Source of the DNA: Pollenia angustigena
Taxonomy: Eukaryota > Arthropoda > Insecta > Diptera > Polleniidae
Assembly (NCBI GenBank): GCA_930367215.1
Contig: OV884059.1
Coordinates: 51,306,957-51,370,956, forward strand
DNA length: 64,000 nt
Reading direction: 5' to 3'
This document shows, piece by piece, positions 11,971 to 22,630 of this stretch. The position numbers and the translations under genes are program-made. A model generated the notes under the pieces. The model was given only the letters and a program-made list of their open reading frames with translations, was not told where the DNA came from and made no database searches. Each line of letters starts with the position of its first letter. Within the stretch, counting starts at the first letter, position 1.

Positions 11971-12475
11971 TCTATTTGTACATTTGTCCTTCAAGTTGTG
12001 CTGAAAAAGGTCAACAGAAAAGAAAAAGACAAAATGAAAAAAACAAAAAATGTACTTGGACTTCAAGAAAAATTCTTGACAAAAGTACGAAAAAACAGAA
12101 GTAAGGAAAACATGTAAAATCAATTAAAATGGATAATCATTCAGGAAAGCAAATTTCGATCTACCAAATGTTAGAATACAATTTGGTTTAAGGTTTGACT
12201 ATTGACGTCAGCAGTCATCGATGACTGCGAGTGTAAGACGGCAAATCCATCTGAGGAGATTGAGTGGTTGCAATCGAAACATGTCATGGTAACCTGATGG
12301 CCGGGGTTCGAGCCCAAGCCACGTCAAGAATGAAAGATTATCAATAACAATTTTAATTAATTTTCATGTTGTAAAATTCCTTTCTTCATAAAAATAATTT
12401 AATGAAAAATTAAATTTCATGAACTTAAGCCAAATTAAAAAATATTAAAAAAATTTAAATTAAAAACCATAAATA
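11971..12475 (+). mobile_element. tRNA-derived SINE, diverged family B
   Basis: Same architecture as family A but clearly diverged. The head has cttcaagaaaaattcttgac and gcaaatttcgatctacc; the tRNA-like region has gagattgagtggttgc and a B-box ggggttcgagccc; the tail has attatcaataacaatttt and aaaattcctttcttcat. Another copy lies at 17316-17760. Confidence 0.75.
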
Positions 12476-12479
12476 GTTC

Positions 12480-12920
12480 AACAAAATAACCACAATACTA
12501 ATTATATAAATTTCTGAAATACAATTGGACACTTTCAGAAGTTACAATTGGAAATTTTTGAAGTTAAATTGGAAATTTCTGAAATATAGTTAGAAAATTC
12601 TGAAACACAATTGACAATGGTGTAGTAAGAAACATATGTAATTCGCAACGTAAAGCCAAAGAATAACATTGAAAGCAAAAACAAAGTCATAAATATTTTG
12701 TAATTTTGTTGTTGCTTTCTACAGAAATTCTTTGACGTTTCGTTGCGAATTACATAATTAGGACCTATGTTTCTTACTTCACCATTTCCAATTGTATTTC
12801 AGACTTGTCTAACTACATTTCAGAAATTTTAAAACGGTACATGAATTTTTGTAGAACGCAACAACAAAATTACAAAATATTTATGAATTTGCGTTGCGAT
12901 TTACATAATAAGGGCCATAA
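12480..12920. repeat. Foldback/MITE-like element with a ~23-bp minisatellite arm
   Basis: The segment gtagtaagaaacatatgtaa followed by ttcgcaacg (12620-12650) recurs inverted at about 12741-12785, and acaattgga / tccaattgt blocks extend the arms. The left arm starts with about five ~23-base units on the theme ctgaaatacaattgga (12500-12610). A third partial copy of the end (gcgttgcgatttacataata) lies near 12890. Confidence 0.6.
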
Positions 12921-13149
12921 ATTAAAAACAAAAAATAAATAGGTAATGAGAAACTGAAAAGTTTGTAATTCTATCGTTGTATCACACAATTTACCGTTAA
13001 AATTCTCACGTTTATTCCATTTTAGAAATGTATGGTAAACAAAAATAATAATTTTTAATAAAAATTTTCACTTTTTCGACGCGTTTACAAGTGTAGCCAA
13101 CAATATTTAAAAATGTACAAAAACTCGTATTAAGCGCATAAGTTTATAA

Positions 13150-13230
13150 GTGCTGTTATGGTTTAGAGGTTATGTTGGGCCTTGTGACCCAGAATGTAAT
13201 GGTTTAATTTCCGGTTTGTCCAGTATTTTT
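13150..13230 (+). mobile_element. tRNA-His-like SINE head
   Basis: The stretch starting gctgttatggtttagaggtt has an A-box match (tggtttagagg), a possible anticodon arm with ccttgtgacc around GTG, and a degenerate B-box (ggtttaatttcc). The acceptor ends do not pair, so it is not a functional tRNA gene. It is followed by a pol-III-like transition and then repetitive sequence. Confidence 0.45.
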
Positions 13231-13289
13231 TCTATTAAAGACATGATTATTGAAGTTGTTATCCAAAAAAAAAAAAAAAAAATGGAGCT

Positions 13290-13560
13290 TCGAACAAAGC
13301 AGGTATGTAAGGGAGAAACATAAAAGTTTAGCTTACCATTGCGCTTACGGAAGACATGAATTTTATATGGCGAGTTCCCACTTTGAAGCAATACATTTTT
13401 GACACATAAATTCTCCCTTATAAACCTGCTTCGTAGTAAGGGAATGCCGTTGCACTTGAAATGCTGTTTTTCTTTAAAGCTTTTAAGAGTTCTTTCACTT
13501 ACTTTACTGTATTTCTGTATGTCTTATTCCGTAGCGCATAACTTTGCGCCTATTTTTTTT
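13290..13560 (-). repeat. Dispersed repeat shared with 57865-58020
   Basis: The reverse complement of 13400-13545 matches 57865-58020: both have cgctacg-aataagac, agaaatac, agtaagtgaaagaactct and aagggagaat. Within this copy, aaagcaggtatgtaagggag (about 13296-13320) is an inverted partner of 13410-13435, giving a hairpin. Confidence 0.7.
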
Positions 13561-13729
13561 TTTAATGTACTATTAGTGCTTCCCAAAATGAGAAAAATTT
13601 TTATTGGGTAATTAAATTTTTTTTTCATTTAGTTTCTTTTTTAAAAAGGTAGTGAATTTTTAAAATAGAAAATTGGGTTTAAATAAAAAATAAAATAAAT
13701 TTTTTTTATTTTACAAGCTTGACTTGGAA

Positions 13730-13910
13730 CATTTAGACAAAAGTCTCCTAACCAATTATTTATGTACAGAATTTTGTAAAAATGAGCACAGATATAGAAA
13801 GCTGTATCAGCGATACAGGCCAACTATTCACCAATTGCAGTAAATATTTCCAAAAAGTATTGTTTTTTCCAGATTTTCTGAGCACCAAACTTTCAAGTCA
13901 AAAACAGGAA
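13730..13910 (-). repeat. Inverted partner of 9985-10160
   Basis: Minus-strand reading gives gacttgaaagtttggtgctc, tttccaaaaagtat in complement, and aggagacttttgtc, matching 9985-10160 with point differences. Confidence 0.75.
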
Positions 13911-13914
13911 AACA

Positions 13915-14013
13915 CGTTAAGTTTGATTCGTCAAGTCTTGAGTTTTTAGGAGAGACGGGACAGGAAATTGCATTCTCTTTTCCGTTCTCTCCTAAAAGCT
14001 CAAGACTTGACGA
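13915..14013. repeat. Near-perfect ~40-bp-stem hairpin
   Basis: The left arm (agtttgattcgtcaagtctt and on through ttttaggagaga) pairs with the right arm (tctctcctaaaagctcaag and on through cttgacgagtcaaac). About 40 paired bases with three mismatches and one indel flank a loop of roughly 20. It could be a MITE, a small-RNA precursor or a snapback end. Confidence 0.85.
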
Positions 14014-14827
14014 GTCAAACTTGAACTGTGGAGTCGAGTTAGAACTCGGGGACATAAAGCTTTAAAAACGTAACTCTTCCTATTTATAATTTGAAATATA
14101 TTCTGTAATGTAACCTACCATTTAATGTTGTAAGATTTTAGCTAAAACCTAGTAAGTTTATATTCTAATACAAAAGAACAGGGGGGAGGAAAAAATATTA
14201 TTATAGACTCCCATAAGTATAAATCAAAATTAAATTAAAAATACATACATACATATATATGCATGTATAGGTATACAAAAAAAAATTATTAACAAAACGA
14301 GAAAAACATAGTTATAGTAATTTATTATTTAATTCATATGTTTATGAAGGTGCATAAAAATTCGGATTGTATCGTACCGATAATGTATGAGATTTAAAAA
14401 AAATGAGGTGAAGATGTTCTATTCCAAATAAATAGTAACAAACCAAGAGAAAATATGAAAGATTTATGGTGTTTTCTTTTCTAAAAAATAATAATGCATT
14501 ATATTTGTGTAAGATATTTAACAGGCTACACGTACCCTTACAAAGTGATACATTTTTCTGAATTACAATGGAACAAAATAATAGCTACGTTTTACACTCA
14601 ACACTAATGTGTATTTAGCGTGGTAAATATTGAATGCAAAGTTTGTACTAAAAGTGATATTCACCACGCTTGTAGGAATTTTCAACATAAAATTTTCTTT
14701 GAATTCCATAAGCGTTAACAGCACTGATTTGCAATAATTAATGTCAGCTGTTGTTAAAAATTTTACGCCGAAACAAAAAATATAATCTATATATATAAAA
14801 GTTAATGTATGTATGTATATTTGTATA

Positions 14828-14863
<36 letters not shown>

Positions 14864-15394
14864 TATATATTTATATACACTCAAAATATTATGTAGTTAA
14901 ATTCAAACGAAAATTCATTTGAAACAAATTAAAATTCATTTAAAAAACGGATCATTTACATTTCATTTAAAACAAATGATTTTTTCAGTAATTTCTAAGT
15001 TTTTTATTTATTGAACATCATATTCGTTAAAATTGAATAGTTTTTACTTTTAAAAAATATATTTTAACCGATAAAAATCAAACAAATTAACAAAAAAAAA
15101 TACGGAAAACATTATTTTTTGGTAGTTTGTTTTTTTAATAACAAACATAAATGTTGAAAAATAAATTTATTCGTAAAATAACTATATTTTTATTCAATTT
15201 TAACAGTACCGAAAACGAATTTAATAACCTACAATCAGTTACTGTAATAATTTTATGAGTGTAGTAAATATTAAAAATAGGGGAAAAAATCCCCAACCAC
15301 TATTTCGAGTGGAGTTAGAACCCGGCGACGTAAAGCTTAAAAAAACCAAACGCATCCTATTTACAAATTAAAATATATTCTGTATAGAAGAATA
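14014..15394. other. AT-rich spacer with microsatellite
   Basis: No gene seen. A (TA)n tract runs at about 14826-14880. Near 15300 gagtggagttagaacccgg repeats a phrase seen at 14033-14053, so both belong to a dispersed repeat. Confidence 0.5.
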
Positions 15395-15627
15395 ACCATA
15401 GAAGAGCCACACAAAAGAAATCTTATCCCGTTCAATGTTTAAACTGTCAAGAATTTGGTCATACTGCTATTTACCCCCTGTTTGCGCAGTATGTGCTTAA
15501 TTACATGGTACAGTTCTTTGAAATAAGTCTCAAACCGACACCAACGTAAAAATATGGCAACTGTGGCGGGAGTCACACTGCCAAATGTAGAGGATGCCCT
15601 GTGTATACTATCGTCGAGCAGAAGGTT
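15395..15627 (+). pseudogene. Jockey-type LINE ORF1, 5' fragment (zinc-knuckle region)
   Basis: Reading frames here give PVQCLNCQEFGHTA followed about 30 residues later by YGNCGGSHTAKCRGCPVY. These are Cys-His zinc knuckles as found in ORF1 (gag-like, RNA-binding) proteins of Jockey-clade non-LTR retrotransposons. Stop codons and small indels interrupt the frame. The coding stops abruptly at IVEQKV, where the hAT-like insertion begins, and resumes 9.75 kb away at 25382; removing the insertion and one target copy rejoins the frame. The copy is dead (stops, truncated 5' end). Confidence 0.75.
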
Positions 15628-15779
15628 CAGTGGTGGATTTACGCCTAGGCCCGGGCCTAGGGCGGCATAATTAAAAGGGTTCCGAAATAAAGGTAAAAGA
15701 ATTTGAGGGGAATTTAAATTTGAATTGATTGAGTTTTACTTTAAACTAAGATGACATTTATATTAACTTATAGGGGATA

Positions 15780-17025
15780 CTTGAGCAGCTTCGGCACTTT
15801 TTTTTTGAAGCCCTGAATCTAAGCAACAGATTTAAAAATTGTATCGGTTGTTGTTGTCCTTGAATATTGAATAATAAAATATTAGTACAAAATTTTATAA
15901 ATACAAAGTATTTGTTTTTTTTTTTTTTTGAGAATTAGTAAAAAACTTAATTTTCGCTGAATGTGCCCCACGCCGGGGTAGCTTCGACATCTGACGGTGC
16001 ACATTCGTCGACTATATTCTTTAAGGCAGTTTATTAAAAACTCCATAAAACATAAAATTAGTTGCCAGTTATAAACGGATTAAGCATTTTGTATAAGATG
16101 GATACAGTACTTTTCGCTTAAAGCCCATTCCGCTTAAAGGCCAAAAACGGATTTAAGCCAAAACTGTAATATTCACATGCAGATTTTTCCAAATTTCATA
16201 CAAATTATTTGTTCTAAGCTCCATTTCGTTTGAAGTTCGTTTTCGTTTAAAAGCCACAATTTCTTAGCATGCGTTCATAATTCTCTATGAAAAAATGTTC
16301 GGTTATAGTCCACATTGTTTTTTTATATTTTTTAATTAACTGGCAACATGTTTTTATTTACCTTTCAGGCAACTATTATAAATGCCAAATTTCGCAATTA
16401 ATAACATGGTGTCTTCATTTAGGCTTGCCATTTCTATTTTGAGCAAAAGAGGACGCCAGCATAAAAAATGTAGGACATTTGCTTGAAAAAAGAGGACACT
16501 TCCTAAACAACCTAATTTTAATAAAATTAACGACGGCATAAAAATTAACAACCCAAATTTGTTTTTACAGAAAAACTTAATTTGGGTATTTCCATGTCAA
16601 TTCGACCTAGAGTGGAACTTGACCTCTTTCGATTTGAATGAAATTTGGCGAGAGGGTTTCTTTCATCCCATAAAGAACATATATCAACGAAAAACTATTT
16701 TTTAATTTTTTTCAAAAGTAATGTCATATTCAAAATGTCATAATTTCGCCGAATAAGCCGAATGTGCTGAGTTTATTTTTTTAATATCTCGAAAACTACT
16801 TTACATACGAAGATGATTTTTGTCAGTTTAAAGAGAATACTTGAGGCTACAATAAATATATTGAAAAAAATGTCTTTTCAAAATATAAAATTTTAAAAAT
16901 GGACTTAGTCAAAACCCTATTTGTTTGCTGATTTTTTTTATATAATACTTCAAACCAGGGACCGTAACAGTTATGCCTTTTTTCACAAAAGCCAGATGAA
17001 AACAGCTATTTTTCGATTTTTATTT
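15780..17025. other. Non-coding interior of the hAT-like insertion
   Basis: No gene seen. The part around 16600-16860 (tttcgatttgaatgaaattt and following) resembles the ends of other dispersed repeats such as 55079-55729 but is too diverged to align confidently. Phrases like aaaagaggac near 16445 and 16490 recur near 18280. Confidence 0.4.
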
Positions 17026-17027
17026 TT

Positions 17028-17190
17028 TTGAACAAAAATAACAGTTATTTTTTGATTTTTGAACAAAAATAACTGTTATTTTTTTTATTTTTTTTTCGAT
17101 CAAAAATAACAGTTATTTTTTGATTTTAATTTTTTTGAAAAAAATAACAGTTATATATGGATTTTTTTTTTCGAGCAAAAATAAAAGTTA
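17028..17190. repeat. Minisatellite of near-palindromic AATAACAGTTATT units
   Basis: Four to five units of aaaaataacagttattttt (or its complement, ctg centre) are separated by T-rich spacers of about 20-35 bases. Each core is almost self-complementary. Confidence 0.75.
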
Positions 17191-17315
17191 TTCTCTAAAT
17201 AAATGTACGTGTTTTAATAATTTAGATGACTTTAATAATTATTTTAATGTGCATAAGGAATTCCAATCATAATTACACACTAAGAAAAAATTTAAGTCAA
17301 CTAATTTATTAAATA

Positions 17316-17760
17316 ACAAAATGTACTTTGGACTTCAAGAAAGAACAGAAAGAACGAAAAAACAGAGGTAAAGGAAAAACATGTAAAATCAAATTAAAAA
17401 TGGATAATCATTCAAAAAAGCAAATTTCGATCTACAAAAGGTTAAAATACAATTGGGTTTAAGGATTAATGTTTGACTATTGACGTCAGCAGTCGTCGAT
17501 GGCTGCGAGTGTAAGACGGCAAAACCCTCTGAGGAGATCGAGTGGTAGCGATCGAAACATGTCAGGGTAACCAGCCCCCTGGGTTTGAATCTCAATTCAG
17601 GCAAGAATGAATGATTATCAATAACAATTTCAATTAATTTTCATGTTGTAAAATTCCTTTCTTCATAAAAAAAAAAAAAAAATAATTTAATGAAAATTAA
17701 ATTTGATGAACTTAAGCCTGATTAAAAATATTGAAAATTTGGATTAAAAATCAATATATT
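17316..17760 (+). mobile_element. tRNA-derived SINE family B, second copy
   Basis: Matches 12030-12475 through head (gcaaatttcgatctac), tRNA-like region (gagatcgagtggtagcgat, B-box gggtttgaatctc) and tail (attatcaataacaatttca, aaattcctttcttcat). An internal A-run has expanded in the tail. Confidence 0.8.
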
Positions 17761-18410
17761 TTATCATTGACAAGTGCATGAGGAACAATATGGTATACTT
17801 GAATCCGTTTTTCGACATTTACTTCTATATGCTTTTTGTTTTAAAATTCCAATATAACTGTTATTTTCGGTCCCTGCTTCAAACTGTTCTTTCAAAATCC
17901 TGAAACTTTGAAGGATGTACTTTTTTTAAGATATGATTTTTTATTTATTTCCAAAAATAATTTTAAAATAAAATTTTAATATGGTCATTTGAGCAATAAG
18001 TATTTATTTGAACAAAAGAAACGACATTGATAAGGTTGCTTTGCTTATTTGTTGCATTTTTTTGGGAGCTCTATTTTCAAAGAAAAGTACTCTTTTTGTC
18101 ACGTTACGTCCCCAAAAATTAAATCATTCCCATCTTAAAAAAAAGCCAGAGCACCTAAATCTTTTTTTTAATAAATTTTGTGACCTGTGATTTTAAGTTA
18201 AAATGCAGGAACAAATTTTCAATGAAGGTGTAAAAAGCCGGACACTTGATGAAAAAGAAGTGGGACTGCCCTGGATACCGAAAAAAAGAGGACGGATGGC
18301 AACCATATCTTCATTTGACAATTTTTTGTCATAATAAACGACAAACTTTATATAAAAACGCTGACAAAAATATAAGAATTTTTTTATATAGATTTTGAAG
18401 TATATGTATA

Positions 18411-19291
18411 TTAGGGTTGCAGCTAAATGTATGGAGCAATTTTGTATTAATTTTGTATTAATATTGATGTCTCCCGGGCGGAATATTGTGCCACATGGTC
18501 TAAAACTGATGTGGAAAAAATTTTAGCCAAATCGGATAACTTTTACCCCTGCCCCTTTGAGGTCAAAGTTCAAATGAAAAAAAAAAAAATTTTCCATACA
18601 AGCAAAAAATTTTTTTTTCGATTTTTTTTTTTTTTTTATTTATTAATGTTAGTAAGCTTTATTAGCTTATTAACAACAAAAAATTTCATTTCGATCGGAC
18701 AAGATTTTCAGTTTCAAAAGTGACTCTGAAAAAAAAATTTGAGGCTTGTTAGGGGCTTACTCTAAAAAATTTTCAAAAAAAATTTTTTTTTAGTTTTGAT
18801 AAGCACACATTAAAGATTTTTTGTTGCTCTTAATACCAGGTTTTTTAAATTTTTTTCAAAAATTTTTTTTCGACATCGCATTTTGGTTCTAAATTGGTGT
18901 AAAAAACTGGAAAAATGCAGTTTTTGGCCCTATTTAAGAGCATGATTACTAGGGTGGCAGCTAAATTTCAACTTTGGATTTTCAACATCTCCCGGGCGGA
19001 ATATTGTGACACATGGTCTAAAACTGATGTGGAAAAAATTTCAGCCAAATCGGATAACTTTTACCCCTGCCCCTTTGAGGTCAAAGTTCAAATGAAAAAA
19101 AAAAAATTTTCCATACAAGCAAAAAATTTTTTTTTCGATTTTTTATTTTTTTTATTTTTTAATATTAGTAAGCTTTATTAGCTTATTAACAACAAAAAAT
19201 TTAATTTCGATTGGACAAGATTTTCAGTTTCAAAAGTGACTATGAAAAAAAAAACTGTTATCAAGAGCGACGTAAAATCTTTAATGACCTG
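18411..19291 (+). repeat. Left terminal inverted repeat with tandem modules
   Basis: Two modules begin near 18420 and 18958. The outer one has an aberrant start (gtatggagcaattttgta) compared with the other three modules of the element, which read ttcaactttggattttcaac. The inner edge is at gcgacgtaaaatctttaatg. Confidence 0.85.
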
Positions 19292-19762
19292 TATTCTTTG
19301 ATACATTTCTAATTAAATTCACTAGTTGACGAATATTGAAAATTTTATTAGTTTTTGCAGTCAAGTATTTTATGAGTTTTTTATACCCTTATACCTTTTA
19401 ATATCAGTTCAAGCTAATTGTTAAAATAACGCCACCTGAAAATATTAGACGAACTAAATTCCCCATATTTCGAAAAAATATCGTCTCGGAAATTTACCAA
19501 TTTTGTAAAATTATATTTGAATATAAATTTTAAATATTTAAGAGTCGCCCTGTAAGTAGAGACATAAACCATTGCTAGTTTTAAATTAACGGACTTACAA
19601 TAAAAAGTCAAGGAGTACTAGATTAAATTTTATTTTTACAAATATTAAAATTAAAAATCAGAAAGCTCCTTAAAAAAAATCAGTTTACAGCGTTAAGTGC
19701 TCGAGTAAAGTGTGTCAGTGTTAAGTGATTTTTTCAATTCTGTTAATAAAAAAATTCAAGTA

Positions 19763-22215
19763 ATGTCATTATCAAGAGATCAAATTTATCTTATCGGTTA
19801 TCAGAAGGTCAATTTAAATGGATGTAAACTTCCATCAATAGGCGATTGCCTCAGAGTCTTTTTCTATAATTTAAGAACTGTGAAGTTACCAACTAAAGAC
19901 AGTGCGCGGCTTGTGATAAAAGAGTGCTCAATTTTCTGGGAAAAGGCTCGCATTCCTATTCAGGCTACAGATAAGGCAGAAAAAAAAATTAATTAAGTTA
20001 TATGAAGAGTGGAGAGAATTACATAAACATAAAAGTAGAGAGTCGGATACTTACAAAAAAAAAAAAGAAGATTGGCAAAATTTTCAAAATGATTTGTTTG
20101 ATATCGCTCACCAAAATGCAAATGGTTTGATAAAAATAGAGGAAGACAGGCAGTTTTTGATAAATCAGAGAGTTAAAGGACGGAAAGGCTGCATGTCAGG
20201 AGTAGATGTAAACTTAAAGAAAAGGGAAGAAAGACGGGAAAAACGCCTAAAACAAATAGAAATTAAAAGAAAAATTATCCAGGAAGCTCCGTCAACCTCA
20301 AAAGGTAAATATTTGCAGTATAAAGTTTTTAATTAATACAACTTATTTTTCACAATACCGGTCAAATGATTATACACTCAAAATAATACTCTGTAAAAAA
20401 AATTATGAAATTATTTTCTATTTCATTTGCCAAATTTTTTTTAGCAAAGTTTTACAGAAATAGTTTTTTTTTTAACATAAAGTAATTTATTCTGTACTAG
20501 TTCTGATTTCAATATATTTGAATAGACTTTACAATGTTTCCAAAATCTGATTTAAAAAAATTCTGACAGGTTTAATAACAACAACTTTAAGTTCCGATGA
20601 ATCAGAAAATGAAGGATTTACCGAAACTAAAGATGATAATATTAACCCAAATAGCCCAAATTGTTCTTGTGCTTTGGCAAATTTACAAAAAGATGGTGAT
20701 AATGTGGAACCAAAAACAAAAAGGGCTCGAAAAAATATTTTAACACCAAGACTTGCCGCGGTTTTTGATAAATTAAAATTAAGTTCAAGAGATGCGGTTC
20801 ATATACTGATAGCTACGCTGGATGCAGTTGGTATTAGCTTTTCAGAGTTCGTTATTAATCGTACCTCTATACGAGAGCAAAGAGATAAATTAAGAAAAGC
20901 AAATAGCGCACGAATTGCATCAACGTTTTCTACCAATACTCAGCCACTAACAATCCACTGGGATACCAAACTATTGTCTGGTATATCAGAAAAAGTTGAA
21001 GACCGTCTTTCAATAGTAGCAACTGCTCCAGATTTGGAACAAATTTTAAATATGCCTGATATTCCATCAGGGACTGGCTTAGAAATAGCATCTGCGGTCT
21101 ATGACACTTTAGAAGAGAATCAAATTTTGGATAAAACCGAGGCATTTGTGTTTGACACAACCGCGTCAAATACCGGAAAATTTAAAGGAGCTTGCACTAT
21201 TTTGGAGAAAAGAATTGGACGAGAAATATTGTTTCTAGGTTGCAGACACCATATATTTGAAATTGTTTTAGCAGCCATTTTCAATGAATCAACTGTATGT
21301 GTATCGACCGGCCCAGAAGTTATATTATTTAAAAAATTTAAGAAACATTGGCCGAATGTAAAAAAAGACGTCTTTTTGACTGGATTAACGATTCCTAGAA
21401 TTAATGAAATATTAGGTGAAGAATGTGCTGAAATTTTAAGTTTCGCAAATAAAAAAATTATGGAAGACTTCCCGCGAAATGATTACAAAGAGTTCCTGGA
21501 ATTAATTATAATATTTTTGGGTGGAAGTCCTCCTCGTGGATTTAAATTTGCAAGGCCAGGTGCTGTGCACTTAGCCAGGTGGATGGCTAAGGCTTTACAT
21601 TGCCTTAAAATTTTAATTTTCCGAAATCAGTTTCCCGAAGCCAATGAAATTGAAATAAATGGTCTAGTTGAAGTTGTTGGATTCATTATTAAATGTTATG
21701 CTATTTCATGGTTTAATGCAGATAGAGCAGACCTAGCTCCATTTAACGATTTAGAGTTTCTAAGAAAATTGCAAACCTACAAATCAATAAATATAATTGT
21801 AGCAGAAAAAGCAATCTCAAAATTTCTCAATCATTTATATTATTTAAATGAAGAATGTGTTGGATTCTCTTTATTTGATGACAGAATCAGTGCAGAATCT
21901 AAAACCAAAATGGCAGAAAAGTTATTGATGTTTGTTGAAGAAAATCAGATAGAAGATGAAGAGATTTCTAAAAAGCTAATAATAAAACTGGAAAATCTCA
22001 AAAAATTCATAGCAACAGATTGTTCATCAATTTTGATAGAATTATTCTCTAAAAATACTGTAAAACTTTTGAAAAGGTTTGGAGTTTCAACAGATTTTTT
22101 GCAAAGTGACCCAAGTATGTGGAATAATTTAGATGTTTATAAAAAAGAAAAAGACATTATTAAGAGGCTAAAAATCGTTAATGATTGCGCCGAAAGAGGT
22201 ATTAAGCTTGTTTAA
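19763..22215 (+). CDS. Spliced RNase-H-fold transposase of the long-TIR element (one frameshift)
   Basis: The ATG at 19763 starts MSLSRDQIYLIGYQKVN. The frame runs to an A8 run at 19981-19988, where a one-base slip is needed to continue as KLIKLYEEWRELHKH in another frame. That frame reaches a good donor at 20304/20305 (aaag|gtaaat). The acceptor at 20569/20570 (ctgacag|g) joins in phase, and the second exon is open to TAA at 22213-22215. Candidate catalytic motifs are HWDTKLL (about 20962), VFDTTASNTG (D at about 21154) and CRHHIFE (about 21241). The Asp-then-C/H layout recalls hAT-type RNase-H transposases, but I see no BED finger and no hAT dimerisation block at the C-terminus. Similar uncharacterised proteins occur, from memory, in many insects and Hydra. 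The C-terminal AERGIKLV seems short of the usual family end, so a further exon or a truncation is possible. The slip may be a real mutation or an assembly error. Confidence 0.75.
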
Positions 22216-22630
22216 ATTTCACTACAGTTAATAAAATTATGTTTTTTAATATAATATTAAACACGATTTTTGGTTTTTAGGTTGTACAAAATTAAAGAAA
22301 ACTATATTCAAAGGAAGCAAATTTACCAAATTTAAGGAATGATTATATTTGAATCTTCAATATTGTCGTTAATTATGCTTATTAAAATGAATATTTTTTT
22401 TTATTATAGATTAACGTTTTTCTTTTAAACAATTATTTTTGCATGTTGTAGGGTAAGTATTTAAGAAATTTTGATTTGGCTTATTAGCTAAATTTGTATT
22501 AGCTTATTAACGACAAAAAATTTCATTTCGATCAGACAAGGTTTTCAGTTCCAAAAAAGACTAAAAAAAATATAAAATTGAGGATGGTTAGGGTTTTACT
22601 CCAAAAAACTTGAAATTTTTTTTTAGCTCT
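22216..22630. other. 3' region of the long-TIR transposase
   Basis: AT-rich. A possible acceptor (gtttttag|gttg, about 22280) could follow an alternative donor at aaagag|gtatta (about 22198). The resulting short Lys-rich end is not one I recognise. From about 22480 it repeats module sequence from the TIRs in direct orientation. Confidence 0.4.

Noticed and set aside
13150..13230. tRNA-His gene
   Set aside because: GTG-like anticodon and A-box are present, but the acceptor stem and B-box are degenerate; annotated as a SINE head instead.
18511..19181. Short similar proteins in the left TIR (also mirrored at 22764-23502)
   Set aside because: They are the same repeat module translated several times; Lys/Phe runs come from poly-A/poly-T, and there is no domain.
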